A stretch of 64,000 bases of DNA, from positions 3,218,420-3,282,419 of the forward strand of contig NZ_LT669941.1 in assembly GCF_900128505.1 (NCBI RefSeq), read 5' to 3'. The notes under the pieces were generated by a model that saw only the letters and a list, made by a program, of their open reading frames with translations, was not told the origin of the DNA and searched no databases. The translations under genes and the position numbers were made by a program. Within the stretch, counting starts at the first letter, position 1; every line of letters begins with the position of its first letter. Source of the stretch: Parabacteroides timonensis (GTDB lineage Bacteria > Bacteroidota > Bacteroidia > Bacteroidales > Tannerellaceae). Shown here one piece after another: positions 51,521-60,633 of this stretch.

Positions 51521-52216
51521 ATGAAAACAATTAAAGACTTCGGAGTTGATTACAAGGAACGCGTAGAAAAAGCAATCAGTTATTTACAGGCAGGAAAAGG
51601 TATTTTACTTGTCGATGATGAGAACAGGGAAAATGAAGGTGATATTATTTACTCCGCAGAAAAGATGACGGTTAAAGATATGGCCCTGATGATTCGTGAA
51701 TGCAGTGGGATCGTCTGCCTTTGCCTTACCCCCGAGAAATGCCGGTCACTCGGCCTGCCTCAGATGGTAGAAGAAAACTCCAGTAAAAACCAGACAGCCT
51801 TCACGATCTCGATAGAAGCCAAAGAAGGCGTCACCACCGGTGTTTCGGCAGTCGACAGAATACAGACAATAAAAACAGCAATCGCCCGGGAAGCAAAACC
51901 AGAAGACTTATCCCATCCGGGCCATGTATTCCCCCTACAAGCAAGAGAAAATGGAGTCCTGGAAAGAAGAGGACATACGGAAGGAAGTGTAGATCTCGTA
52001 AAACTTGCCGGCCTGGGAGATACAGCTGTTCTTTGTGAACTGACAAACGAAGACGGAACAATGGCTCGCCTTCCTGAAATTATCCGTTTCGCCACACAAC
52101 ATGACATGACTGTTGTCTCTGTTGACGATATATGCAAACACAGAGAGCAAAGTATCATTTTAACACAAACCAAAAGAATATACCCTATATGCAATAAAAA
52201 GATTGACATATTTTAA
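51521..52216 (+). CDS. ribB: 3,4-dihydroxy-2-butanone-4-phosphate synthase
   Basis: The 231-residue enzyme makes the four-carbon riboflavin precursor from ribulose-5-phosphate. DDENRENEGD (residues 32-41) holds the catalytic acidic loop; FTISIEAKEGVTTGVSAVDR and HPGHVFPLQARENGVLERRG are family marks. It is a stand-alone RibB, with no GTP cyclohydrolase II half; the protein ends in a short unrelated tail. ATG 51521 is preferred to TTG 51515. Controlled by the FMN riboswitch. Confidence 0.94.
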   Translation: MKTIKDFGVDYKERVEKAISYLQAGKGILLVDDENRENEGDIIYSAEKMTVKDMALMIRECSGIVCLCLTPEKCRSLGLPQMVEENSSKNQTAFTISIEAKEGVTTGVSAVDRIQTIKTAIAREAKPEDLSHPGHVFPLQARENGVLERRGHTEGSVDLVKLAGLGDTAVLCELTNEDGTMARLPEIIRFATQHDMTVVSVDDICKHREQSIILTQTKRIYPICNKKIDIF

Positions 52217-52232
52217 ATACATCAAAACATTT

Positions 52233-52263
52233 TTTGATTTCAAAATGACATTTCATATCTTTG
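52233..52263 (+). promoter_or_regulatory. Promoter of the ansA-aspA operon
   Basis: TTTG (52233-52236), 19 bp, TATCTTTG (52256-52263) is a full host consensus. Transcription starting near 52270 excludes the longer in-frame start at 52261 for ansA. Confidence 0.82.
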
Positions 52264-52293
52264 TTGCGTAAACAAAAGACGACAGCATCGAAC

Positions 52294-53361
52294 ATGAATA
52301 TACGCAAAGAAGATAAACCGTCCATTCTGCTGATATATACAGGAGGAACCATTGGGATGATCAAAAATCCCGAAACAGGAACGCTGGAAGCTTTCAACTT
52401 CCAGCATCTCCTGGAACATGTTCCGGAATTACAAGATGTGAAGTGCTCCATTTCTTCTATCCAGTTTGACCCGCCTATGGACTCTTCTGCGATGGGTCCG
52501 GAGTCCTGGCAAAAAATTGTACGGATAATAGCTGAGAATTATTCTACATACGATGGCTTTGTCGTTCTACATGGCACAGACACCATGGCCTTCACAGCCT
52601 CCGCCCTCAGTTTTATGCTGGAGAACCTGAACAAACCAGTTATCCTTACCGGTTCCCAGGTTCCAATAGGCATGTTGCGAACCGACGGCAAGGAAAACCT
52701 GATCACAGCTATCGAGATAGCAGCTGCCAAAGAAAATGATATACCGGTTGTTCCCGAAGTCTGTATTTTCTTCGAAAACGACTTATTGCGAGGAAACCGT
52801 TCCAGCAAGATAAACGCAGACTATTTCAATGCTTTCCAATCCTATAATTATCCGGTACTGGCCCATGCCGGGATCTCCATTAATTACGATACGGCACAAA
52901 TCTATCGTCCGGTTTCAAGAAAGCCGTTGAAGCCCCATTATAAACTCGATTGTCATATTGCCATCCTCAAACTCTTTCCGGGAATATCACCGCAAGTAGT
53001 AGAGAGCATTTTAAATATCCCTGATCTGAAAGGAGTGGTTATGGAAACCTTCGGCAGCGGTAACGCTCCCTCCGAAGAATGGTTCCTGAACATGCTGAAA
53101 GAAGCCGTAGACCGGGGACTCGTAATCGTAAACGTTACCCAATGCCATGCCGGAAGCGTAGAGATGCACCGGTACGAAACAGGATATAAACTTTTGGAAG
53201 CCGGTGTGGCAAGCGGGTTCGACAGTACGACAGAATGCGCCGTCACCAAACTTATGTTTCTCTTCGGACAAGGACTGACACCCGAAGAAGTAAAGGAACA
53301 TATACATTGTTCGCTGATCGGTGAAGTAACCGTCCCGGAAAATTTCTATACAGGCAATTAA
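52294..53361 (+). CDS. ansA: L-asparaginase, type I
   Basis: It hydrolyses asparagine to aspartate and ammonia in the cytosol. The 355-residue protein has the catalytic threonine in IYTGGTIG (T19) and the second triad in LHGTDTMAFTA (T95, D96), plus LTGSQVPIG and VMETFGSGNAPS. There is no signal peptide, so it is the cytosolic type. Only 28 bp separate it from aspA, whose enzyme uses its product. Confidence 0.93.
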   Translation: MNIRKEDKPSILLIYTGGTIGMIKNPETGTLEAFNFQHLLEHVPELQDVKCSISSIQFDPPMDSSAMGPESWQKIVRIIAENYSTYDGFVVLHGTDTMAFTASALSFMLENLNKPVILTGSQVPIGMLRTDGKENLITAIEIAAAKENDIPVVPEVCIFFENDLLRGNRSSKINADYFNAFQSYNYPVLAHAGISINYDTAQIYRPVSRKPLKPHYKLDCHIAILKLFPGISPQVVESILNIPDLKGVVMETFGSGNAPSEEWFLNMLKEAVDRGLVIVNVTQCHAGSVEMHRYETGYKLLEAGVASGFDSTTECAVTKLMFLFGQGLTPEEVKEHIHCSLIGEVTVPENFYTGN

Positions 53362-53389
53362 TATAAACATTATAAAACAACGTATTAAT

Positions 53390-54823
53390 ATGAATACAGA
53401 ATTTACAGGAAAAACCCGCACTGAGAGTGATCTGATCGGTGCTCGAGAAATACCGGCCGAAGCATTATACGGCGTACAAACACTCAGAGGGATCGAGAAT
53501 TTCTCCATCAGCAAATTCCACCTCAACGAATATCCGTTATTTATTAACGGACTAGCGATCACTAAATTGGCAGCAGCCGAAGCTAACTACGCCCTGGAAC
53601 TACTGACAGACGAACAATACCGCGCCATCACACAGGCTTGCCGCGAAATATTGGACGGACAGCACCACGAACAATTCCCGGTCGACATGATCCAGGGAGG
53701 TGCCGGCACGACCACCAACATGAACGCCAACGAAGTCATAGCCAACCGTGCCCTTGAAATCATGGGACATCAGCGGGGAGAATACACCTACTGCTCACCC
53801 AACGATCATGTGAACCGTTCGCAATCGACCAACGATGCCTATCCGACAGCCATCCACCTAGGTATGTATGCCACACATCTCCGGTTGCTCCCTTATCTGG
53901 AAGCACTGATCGCTTCTTTCCGCAAAAAAGGAGAAGAATTTGCCCACATCATCAAAATGGGACGTACTCAACTGGAAGACGCTGTTCCAATGACCCTAGG
54001 ACAAACATTCAATGGCTTCGCCAGTATCCTACAGGATGAAATTACTCACTTGGATCATGCTGCAAATGATTTCCTGACTGTCAATATGGGAGCAACAGCT
54101 ATCGGTACAGGCATTTGCGCAGAACCGGGATATGCAGAAAAATGTATCGAAGCCCTGCGTGAAATTACCGGATGGGATATCAAACTGTCTGCCGATCTGG
54201 TTGGTGCAACCTCCGACACTTCCTGCCTGGTTGGTTATGCCGCAGCCATGAAGCGGGTAGCTGTCAAAATAAATAAGATATGCAACGACCTTCGCCTATT
54301 GGCAAGCGGGCCGCGCTGTGGATTAGGCGAGTTCAATCTGCCAGCTATGCAACCTGGTTCTTCCATCATGCCGGGAAAAGTAAATCCGGTTATCCCGGAA
54401 GTAATGAACCAGATCGCCTATAAGGTGATCGGTAACGAGCTTTGTGTAACAATGGCCGGCGAAGCTGCCCAAATGGAGCTGAATGCAATGGAGCCGGTTA
54501 TGGCACAATGCTGCTTCGAGTCTGCCGAATTACTTATGAATGGCTTTGAAACACTGCGTACCCTTTGTATAGAAGGAATAGTTGCCAACGCCGAACATTG
54601 TATCGAAGAAGTACATCACAGTATTGGAGTGGTGACCGCCTTAAACCCGGTTATCGGTTATAAAAATTCCACGAAAATAGCCAAAGAGGCGCTGGAGACA
54701 GGTAAAAGCGTATATCAACTGGTATTGGATCACGGCATCCTGACAAAGGAACAGCTGGATACGATCTTAAGTCCGGAAAATATGATCCATCCTGTGAAGC
54801 TGGACATTCATCCTGCCAAATAA
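53390..54823 (+). CDS. aspA: Aspartate ammonia-lyase (aspartase)
   Basis: It converts aspartate to fumarate and ammonia, feeding fumarate respiration. The 477-residue protein carries the fumarase/aspartase signature SSIMPGKVNPVIPE near residue 324, along with GGAGTTTNMNANEVIANRAL and SQSTNDAYPTAIH. Aspartase is favoured over fumarase by the asparaginase gene upstream. Together the operon turns asparagine into fumarate plus two ammonia. Confidence 0.93.
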   Translation: MNTEFTGKTRTESDLIGAREIPAEALYGVQTLRGIENFSISKFHLNEYPLFINGLAITKLAAAEANYALELLTDEQYRAITQACREILDGQHHEQFPVDMIQGGAGTTTNMNANEVIANRALEIMGHQRGEYTYCSPNDHVNRSQSTNDAYPTAIHLGMYATHLRLLPYLEALIASFRKKGEEFAHIIKMGRTQLEDAVPMTLGQTFNGFASILQDEITHLDHAANDFLTVNMGATAIGTGICAEPGYAEKCIEALREITGWDIKLSADLVGATSDTSCLVGYAAAMKRVAVKINKICNDLRLLASGPRCGLGEFNLPAMQPGSSIMPGKVNPVIPEVMNQIAYKVIGNELCVTMAGEAAQMELNAMEPVMAQCCFESAELLMNGFETLRTLCIEGIVANAEHCIEEVHHSIGVVTALNPVIGYKNSTKIAKEALETGKSVYQLVLDHGILTKEQLDTILSPENMIHPVKLDIHPAK

Positions 54824-54852
54824 ACAATCGTTTCGATTTACTATAATCTAAA

Positions 54853-54892
54853 AAGAGGTGTATCAGGATATATCCAGGTACACCTCTTTTAT
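54853..54892 (+). terminator. Terminator of ansA-aspA
   Basis: AAAGAGGTGTA and TACACCTCTTTT form a long stem around a short loop, ending in a T-run. It lies just behind aspA. Confidence 0.85.
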
Positions 54893-54948
54893 TAATTTCC
54901 ATCTTTCTTATTCTCCCGTCCTATAGTACATCCGGATCAAATTAGGTA

Positions 54949-55692
54949 TTATTTGAAATTTATATCAGCCTTACGGGCTTGAGAATGCTGGAATTGCCGC
55001 TTAATTGCATACAATACGCCATCTTTGATAAATTTCGCACCGGTCTGTTTGAACCAGAAAGAGACTCCATTTTCCACACAGACGTCGTGCAAGGCCATCA
55101 CCCAATCGAAATCACATGGACGGGCTTCAATGCCGGACTCGCCACCCACAACCACCTGCTCAACCCATCCGCCGATATGATAGGGACGTAGATCTATCGC
55201 TCCCAGTAAAGGTTCACAAATAATGACTTTATGCCTGATCGGAGCCGCTTTATAAATAGGCAGGCGGTAATCGGCACATTCCTGGTTCTCGATCGTGCAA
55301 CAGATTGTGACGTTCGCATATCCTTCCCCCCAATCGCCTGGCATACAAGTAGAAAAACGATCGATCCGCTTGGTAATCATCATAAATTCAAGATCACTTC
55401 GTTCCCGCATCATCCTCCATGCTTCAGCGCGCCAACCGTCGGCATCCTCGACAAAGAAATCAGAGGAGAAACAGGTGTATACATATGTTCCCGAAGGAAT
55501 CTTGTATTCGCCGTTACGCTTTTTTTGTATGGGCAAATCGAAACTTTTCGTTTGTGTCACCACCGAACTGTCTATGTTTCTTTTTGCATCACCCCGGTAA
55601 ACATAGCAATGCTTACATCCCTGACTTAACTTATGGCAGCCGTGCCACAAGTTCCACATCTTCGATTTTTTTATTATAGCATTCGTCGGCAT
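54949..55692 (-). CDS. DUF5131 (phage Gp37/Gp68-type) protein
   Basis: The 247-residue protein has a radical-SAM-like cysteine cluster, Cx6CxxC (C19, C26, C29) in GCHKLSQGCKHCYVYRGDAK, and conserved FDLPIQKK, SDFFVEDADGWR and MITKRIDR blocks. The family is widespread in phages and also in host genomes; an iron-sulphur/SAM activity is proposed but the reaction is unknown. Here it lies outside the prophage. Confidence 0.85.
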   Translation of the reverse strand: MPTNAIIKKSKMWNLWHGCHKLSQGCKHCYVYRGDAKRNIDSSVVTQTKSFDLPIQKKRNGEYKIPSGTYVYTCFSSDFFVEDADGWRAEAWRMMRERSDLEFMMITKRIDRFSTCMPGDWGEGYANVTICCTIENQECADYRLPIYKAAPIRHKVIICEPLLGAIDLRPYHIGGWVEQVVVGGESGIEARPCDFDWVMALHDVCVENGVSFWFKQTGAKFIKDGVLYAIKRQFQHSQARKADINFK

Positions 55693-55784
55693 CCGAAAAA
55701 GTATTTATACGCAAAGGTAACACAAAAGGGCAGATACCGGCAAAAAGAAGCCGAACGATTACGCATCCGGCTAATTATCTGTTT

Positions 55785-56018
55785 TCAATGATTGCAAACT
55801 TTCGTTATGTCAACCGTAAAACCATCATTCAACGGCATGAATTTCCCTTTTTCCTTCAGGAACTCTATCAGGTCATCGACACTCATATATTCTGCCGAAC
55901 AGGCATAAAAACGCTGAGTTTCACCGAACCGATCAATGATAGCCGCCCTTAAAGAGGCTTCCGAGTAACTGTTGCCTTCCATCATATGAAGGACTTCATG
56001 AGCATGTAACTGTTCCAT
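55785..56018 (-). CDS. DUF2492 / YecH-type small metal-binding protein
   Basis: The 77-residue protein begins MEQLHAHEVLHMM, with H5, H7 and H10 as likely ligands, then FGETQRFYACSAEYMSVDDL, LIEFLKEKGKF and a final KVCNH, which is the full DUF2492 pattern. A probable metal-binding function is assigned to the family. A -7-like TATCTTTG occurs at 56051-56044 on the minus strand. Confidence 0.85.
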   Translation of the reverse strand: MEQLHAHEVLHMMEGNSYSEASLRAAIIDRFGETQRFYACSAEYMSVDDLIEFLKEKGKFMPLNDGFTVDITKVCNH

Positions 56019-56172
56019 AGTCTGATTATTTAATTATTTGGAACAAAGATACAGGATATATATATCTTAAAATGTAACATATGTGACAGTCGCGGATTCA
56101 GCCTTTATTTTTTAAACAATACGATACACAAATCGCTTATATAATCATAGAAACATATTTATAATTAAGATT

Positions 56173-57222
56173 ATGAGAGAGATGAAGAAATGGGGAATAG
56201 CATTGCTGGCAATTACCGCAAGTGCAGGATTTAATCCATCGGACGCCTGTACAAGAGTGGTTTACGAGGGAAAGGACAATACAATACTGACAGGCCGCAC
56301 AATGGACTGGAAAGAAGATACTCATAGCAACCTCTGGATATTTCCACGAGGCATGAAACGCAATGGAGAAATAGGTAAAAATCCACTTGAATGGACTTCA
56401 AAATACGGAAGCGTAGTAACTTCCGCCTATGATATTTGCAGCACAGACGGAATGAACGAAAAAGGATTGGTAGCTAACCTGCTCTGGCTGGCTGAGTCGG
56501 AATATCCACAGTGGGACGGTAAAAAACCGGGACTTTCCATTGCCGCTTGGGTGCAATACATGCTGGATAATTTTGCGACGGTAGATGATGCGGTCGCCTT
56601 TGTAGAAAAGGGAACGTTCGAAGTCGTTTCGGACATGATGCCCGACGGCACACGAATGGCAACTTTGCACCTGTCGATATCCGACACAGAGGGAGATAAT
56701 GCAATCTTTGAATACATAAACGGGAAATTGAATATCCATCACAGCAAATCGTACCAGGTGATGACCAACTCACCGGTGTTCGACCAGCAACTGGCCCTCG
56801 ACGATTATTGGAAGAATATCGGAGGAACGACTTTCCTACCGGGAACAAACCGGGCAGCGGATCGTTTTGTAAGGGCGTCGTTCTATATCAATGCCATACC
56901 GAAGGTAGACGACACACGCATGGCCGTAGCCAGTGTATTCAGCGTAATCCGTAACACATCTGTTCCATTGGGTATCACGACACCCGACCAACCGAATATA
57001 TCATCCACGCGATGGAGAACTGTTTCCGATCAGAAAAACAAGGTCTATTACTTTGAGTCGACTACTTATCCGAATATCTTCTGGGTAGATTTCAAAGATG
57101 TGGATTTTTCAGCAAACGCACCAGTCAAAAAACTCGACCTGCTGCATGGTAAAACATATGCCGGTAACACGGCCGATCAGTTCGTGGCCACTCAGCCGTT
57201 CAAATTCTTAGGAGTTCATTAA
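56173..57222 (+). CDS. Choloylglycine hydrolase family (bile salt hydrolase / penicillin V acylase)
   Basis: The 349-residue protein has a signal peptide and the N-terminal-nucleophile hydrolase core: cleavage would expose C26 in DACTRVVYEG, followed by LTGRTMDW, a central MTNSPVFDQQLAL with the oxyanion Asn, and NRAADRFVRASFYI with the conserved arginine. Such enzymes deconjugate bile salts or cut acyl amides. Periplasmic location and a gut host fit a bile-salt or acylase role, but substrate choice cannot be read from sequence. Confidence 0.9.
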   Translation: MREMKKWGIALLAITASAGFNPSDACTRVVYEGKDNTILTGRTMDWKEDTHSNLWIFPRGMKRNGEIGKNPLEWTSKYGSVVTSAYDICSTDGMNEKGLVANLLWLAESEYPQWDGKKPGLSIAAWVQYMLDNFATVDDAVAFVEKGTFEVVSDMMPDGTRMATLHLSISDTEGDNAIFEYINGKLNIHHSKSYQVMTNSPVFDQQLALDDYWKNIGGTTFLPGTNRAADRFVRASFYINAIPKVDDTRMAVASVFSVIRNTSVPLGITTPDQPNISSTRWRTVSDQKNKVYYFESTTYPNIFWVDFKDVDFSANAPVKKLDLLHGKTYAGNTADQFVATQPFKFLGVH

Positions 57223-57236
57223 GAGCTCCTTTTTTT
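57211..57236 (+). terminator. Terminator overlapping the hydrolase stop codon
   Basis: GGAGTTC (57211-57217) pairs with GAGCTCC (57223-57229) with one G-T pair; the loop ATTAA contains the stop codon. A run of seven T follows. Confidence 0.75.
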
Positions 57237-57253
57237 ATATACAGACTCTGGGG

Positions 57254-57793
57254 TTATGCTGAGCAAAGCTTTGTCCGCAAATCATTTTGATAGGCATCCA
57301 TAAACTTCTCCAAATCGAAAAAAAGGTAAGAGAGTACTTTCAGGAAGGGGTTTTTCATCCGGATGGTTTCGGTCGATGTGAAATGAGTACCACCTGTACT
57401 TGTTTCCTCCAGTTCTCCTTTCCAATGTCCGGTAAATCCATTCGCCTTGATAATATCGAATTCATAAAGCGAAAAAGGTTCTTTGCGGGTAGTTTTGAAA
57501 CGAATGACGGAGCCGTTTTTGGCGATCTCGTCCCAGACTTCTATTCCATCCTGGCTTTCAAGGATAATTATTTCTTCCAGGTCGCTACGGTAACCATAAT
57601 CGACATTGTTGATAAGCACGTTATAGACTTTTTCGGGTGACGCATTATAAAAGCATTGCCGGGAGCCGACTCTTTCGCCCGGTAGCAAAAGACCGGTTAT
57701 AAGTACTAATACAATAATCCCCACTACAACAATAAGAAAGTAAATCAACATAGCCATCTTTTTATATTTTATTCTTCGCATAAAGTAAAGCAC
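57254..57793 (-). CDS. Membrane-anchored SRPBCC-type protein
   Basis: The 179-residue product has an N-terminal transmembrane helix (about 14-36) and then a START/SRPBCC-like domain (SRQCFYNASPEKVYNVLINN, DLEEIIILESQDGIEVWDEI, GTHFTSTETIRMKNP). It may bind a hydrophobic ligand on the periplasmic side. In-frame ATGs at 57781 and 57757 are alternatives. Function unknown. Confidence 0.78.
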   Translation of the reverse strand: MLYFMRRIKYKKMAMLIYFLIVVVGIIVLVLITGLLLPGERVGSRQCFYNASPEKVYNVLINNVDYGYRSDLEEIIILESQDGIEVWDEIAKNGSVIRFKTTRKEPFSLYEFDIIKANGFTGHWKGELEETSTGGTHFTSTETIRMKNPFLKVLSYLFFDLEKFMDAYQNDLRTKLCSA

Positions 57794-58289
57794 ACAAATT
57801 GTTTCTTTTTCAGGTTCACCGCTTCGATTTCAAGCGGTTTCAAACAAATCATAATCACCTGAATATCTGATCGTTTACAAAAGTAACCAATTTAAATCAA
57901 TAAAGAAAAATTATATCCTTAAAACAGCCTTCCCATCCGATAGCAAACCAAGAACACGTTGCCGGTCATATAAATTTAAAAGGAAGCAGGAACGGTAAAA
58001 TGAAAAAGAGGTGAGAGGGAATGTATATAAAAAATTAAAGCCTGTCTCACGACAAGCCCTAACCAACTTTGTTAACCTTAAATCTAATACTATTATGAAA
58101 AAACCACAGTACAAAGATACTGTTGCAAAGAGGTTTTGTCAAGCTTTTTCAGGCCAATATTTGTTAAGTTTGAAGGACTGTATCGCCAAAAAGTGTTAGT
58201 GAAGATAAAACTTTATACAATACAGGCAAAAACTGCTAATTTTAACAATTAAAGAGTGCTTTTTCCAGCCAAAAAGAACACCCTCCCGA
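57794..58289. other. Gene-poor stretch with a possible SusC remnant
   Basis: About 500 bp without an intact gene of normal size. The only recognisable part is the AACCTTAAATCTAATACTAT leader and 34-codon frame described separately. No tRNA, repeat array or IS end is seen. Confidence 0.6.
58095..58199 (+). pseudogene. Truncated 5' end of a SusC-type receptor gene
   Basis: The frame encodes MKKPQYKDTVAKRFCQAFSG and then stops after 34 codons. Its upstream ATTATGAAAAAA context, with the AACCTTAAATCTAATACTAT leader, is that of Bacteroidetes SusC-like outer-membrane receptor genes, and the N-terminal sequence resembles their long cytosolic signal start. No beta-barrel sequence follows, so a large deletion is likely. 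It may also be a chance small protein. Confidence 0.45.
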
Positions 58290-58673
58290 CTAAAGTACCA
58301 ACTCCGAGAATAACTTTTCGAACGTAGCTTCCAGATCTTCCGAAAATCCCGGATGCGGACGTGAAGTTTGTATCGAAGAACTGCGTACGGCTGTCAGCCA
58401 ACGGAACCGTTCGGGAATATCCATCGCGGCGATCGGACCGCCCTCTTTTGTCCCGGAACAGATATGGTCGAATACTTTCAGACTGGCGTATAACGACTCC
58501 AGATCCAGCTCGGAAGAGAACAGGCAGATCTTCTCTTCGTCCACCTGATAGCGCGCTTTTATATACTTAGCCCGTTTAGAGAACAGGATAATGCCCACGT
58601 TGATAAACTCCTCACGTTCCACCCGGGGAACAAAGCGGATTACGGCGTATTCATATAAGTGCTTTCCTTGCAT
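58290..58673 (-). CDS. DUF3037 family protein
   Basis: The 127-residue protein shows YEYAVIRFVPRVEREEFINV and GIILFSKRAKYIKAR, the DUF3037 opening, and a C-terminal FEKLFSEL helix. DUF3037 genes are often paired with HipA-type kinases, as here, with a 23-bp overlap. Function not established. Confidence 0.88.
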   Translation of the reverse strand: MQGKHLYEYAVIRFVPRVEREEFINVGIILFSKRAKYIKARYQVDEEKICLFSSELDLESLYASLKVFDHICSGTKEGGPIAAMDIPERFRWLTAVRSSSIQTSRPHPGFSEDLEATFEKLFSELVL

Positions 58674-59433
58674 GTTGCGCTTCTTTTATAAATGTGTCTG
58701 AATGGGCGATCCTTTCGTTTAAAAACTCCATGTATATTTCCTTTATATCCTGCGGTGTGCCGGGACTGTCGTTCCATTGCAACCAGTCATCGGAAATCAG
58801 TTCGACGATCTCCTGTATTTTTTGCGGTGTCAACAGACATTTAAATTCAGCATCGACTTCTTCCAACAGGGAAGCTTCAGGCAATAACGCATGATCTTTG
58901 ACCTGGACAAACGGGCTTAAGGCATGCTTGTGCCAGTTCGACCATGAATAATGGAAATAGAGCGAGGCACCATGATCGATCAGCCATAATTCCTTGTGCC
59001 ACATCAGCATATTGGTATTACGCGTGGTACGATCTACGTTAGTCAGCAAGGCATCGAGCCAGACAATTTGCGAAGCAGTTTTCGCACCGGCTTTATTCAC
59101 GACAGGATCGTAGGTCAGTGCACCCGACAGGAAATGGAGCCCGAGGTTCAGTCCGCGGCTGGCCTGCAAAAGGTCTTGTATCTCCTCATCCCCCTCGGTA
59201 CGGCCGAAAGCCTCGTCGAGGTTCAAAAAGACCAGTTCGGGCACACGGAAACCCAATGCACGTGCTATTTCGCCACCGACCAATTCGGCGATCAGGGCTT
59301 TAGTTCCATGACCGGCTCCCCTGAACTTAACGACATATTTATATCCGTCGTCGGCCTCCGCCAGCGCAGGCAACGAGCCGCCTTCGCGTAAAGGCATGAT
59401 ATATCTGACTACATTCGCTGTTCGCAATTCCAT
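58651..59433 (-). CDS. HipA-family kinase (stand-alone)
   Basis: The 260-residue protein keeps the HipA catalytic core: YVVKFRGAGHGTKALIAELV with the P-loop-like Lys, WLDALLTNVDRTTRNTNML with the HipA N-x-D-R motif, and LWLIDHGASLYFH with the metal-binding Asp. It lacks the N-terminal subdomain of full HipA and no HipB gene is near. Paired with DUF3037. The target is unknown; phosphorylation of a translation or metabolic protein is inferred from the family. Confidence 0.85.
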   Translation of the reverse strand: MELRTANVVRYIMPLREGGSLPALAEADDGYKYVVKFRGAGHGTKALIAELVGGEIARALGFRVPELVFLNLDEAFGRTEGDEEIQDLLQASRGLNLGLHFLSGALTYDPVVNKAGAKTASQIVWLDALLTNVDRTTRNTNMLMWHKELWLIDHGASLYFHYSWSNWHKHALSPFVQVKDHALLPEASLLEEVDAEFKCLLTPQKIQEIVELISDDWLQWNDSPGTPQDIKEIYMEFLNERIAHSDTFIKEAQHARKALI

Positions 59434-59512
59434 ATTCAAAATGCTTTTGACAAAGATAAAGATAGTTCCGGTTCATACAAAAAGAAATTGCATTCCCGTA
59501 CCTAACGACAAT

Positions 59513-60625
59513 TCATACTATTTTATAGATATTCCCCGGCAGCGTCCTGATCCGTCCGTTCATCTCCAACTCAAACAGAAGGGAAAACAGTTCCCGGACA
59601 GGCTGATTCAGAAGCAAAGCCAGACGGTCGATATGCATTTCGCCTTTCTCACGGAGAAGGGCCAGGATCGCTTCTGTCCGGTCGCTTGCTTCAAAAAACA
59701 ATTCAGCCTGGACAGGGACAGGCGCCCCTTGCTTCTCCACATCCCAACAAAGAGCGCTCACCAGATCGGCAGCAGAGGTTATCAATCCCGCTTTATTCTG
59801 ACGGATCAGGGCATTACAACCTTTGGAATGGAGATCGCTTACCCGACCCGGAAAGGCATAGACATCGCGGCCATAAGAAAAAGCGATATCAGCCGTAATC
59901 AGCGAACCACCTTTCTCGGCAGATTCGATCACGACCGTAGCGTCTGCCAGCCCGGCAACAATCCTGTTGCGTTTGACAAAGTTTGGCTTATCGGGTTCCG
60001 TACCACTGGGAAAGTCAGACAACAATCCGCCGCCCCGTTGTAACATCTCTACGGCAGTAGAACGGTGGGCCGGAGGATAAATACGGTCGAGTCCGTGGGC
60101 CAATACACCGACAGTCGGCAACCCGGTTCTGAGCGCACTGCGATGAGCACAAACATCGATGCCATAGGCAAGTCCGCTTACAATCAGAAGGTCAGGAAAG
60201 GATAACGACAGGGTTTGTACCAGTTCTTCCGTTACAGCCCTGCCATATTCCGTTGCGTGGCGCGTCCCGACAATACTAATGATACGGGCAGCATCGAGGT
60301 CGGCCGTTCCTTTATAATAAAAAAGTACAGGGGCATCGGAGCATTCCTTTAAACGTTTGGGATAAGTTTCATCTGCCAGATAATAGCAGGTGATCTGGTT
60401 CTTTTCAATAAAGGCTAACTCTCTTTCAGCCTGCAGAAGAACCTCCGGGCGTTTGATCTCGGCAGCCGTAAGGCTCCCGATGCCCGGTATCTTCTCCAGA
60501 TTCTGCTTCTTTTCCGTAAAGACTGCCTCTGCATCGCCCAAGGCCTGCAGAAGCTGACGGGCCAGGATATCTCCCACCCCGTTTATCATAGTTAAGCCAA
60601 TTTGGTAAATCTGTTTGTCGGTCAT
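59513..60625 (-). CDS. dprA: DNA-processing protein DprA
   Basis: DprA binds single-stranded DNA and loads RecA in transformation and related recombination. The 370-residue protein has an N-terminal helix-hairpin-helix domain (INGVGDILARQLLQALGDAE), the Rossmann-like core with IVSIVGTRHATEYGR-type sequence, SGLAYGIDVCAHRSALRTGL and GGSLITADIAFSYGRDVYAF, and a C-terminal winged helix. It starts 8 bp after the thioesterase stop. Confidence 0.94.
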   Translation of the reverse strand: MTDKQIYQIGLTMINGVGDILARQLLQALGDAEAVFTEKKQNLEKIPGIGSLTAAEIKRPEVLLQAERELAFIEKNQITCYYLADETYPKRLKECSDAPVLFYYKGTADLDAARIISIVGTRHATEYGRAVTEELVQTLSLSFPDLLIVSGLAYGIDVCAHRSALRTGLPTVGVLAHGLDRIYPPAHRSTAVEMLQRGGGLLSDFPSGTEPDKPNFVKRNRIVAGLADATVVIESAEKGGSLITADIAFSYGRDVYAFPGRVSDLHSKGCNALIRQNKAGLITSAADLVSALCWDVEKQGAPVPVQAELFFEASDRTEAILALLREKGEMHIDRLALLLNQPVRELFSLLFELEMNGRIRTLPGNIYKIV

Positions 60626-60633
60626 GATCTATA

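Noticed and set aside
59396..60043. Plus-strand frame of 215 codons opposite dprA and the HipA kinase gene.
   Set aside because: It crosses the boundary of two supported genes on the other strand and matches nothing.
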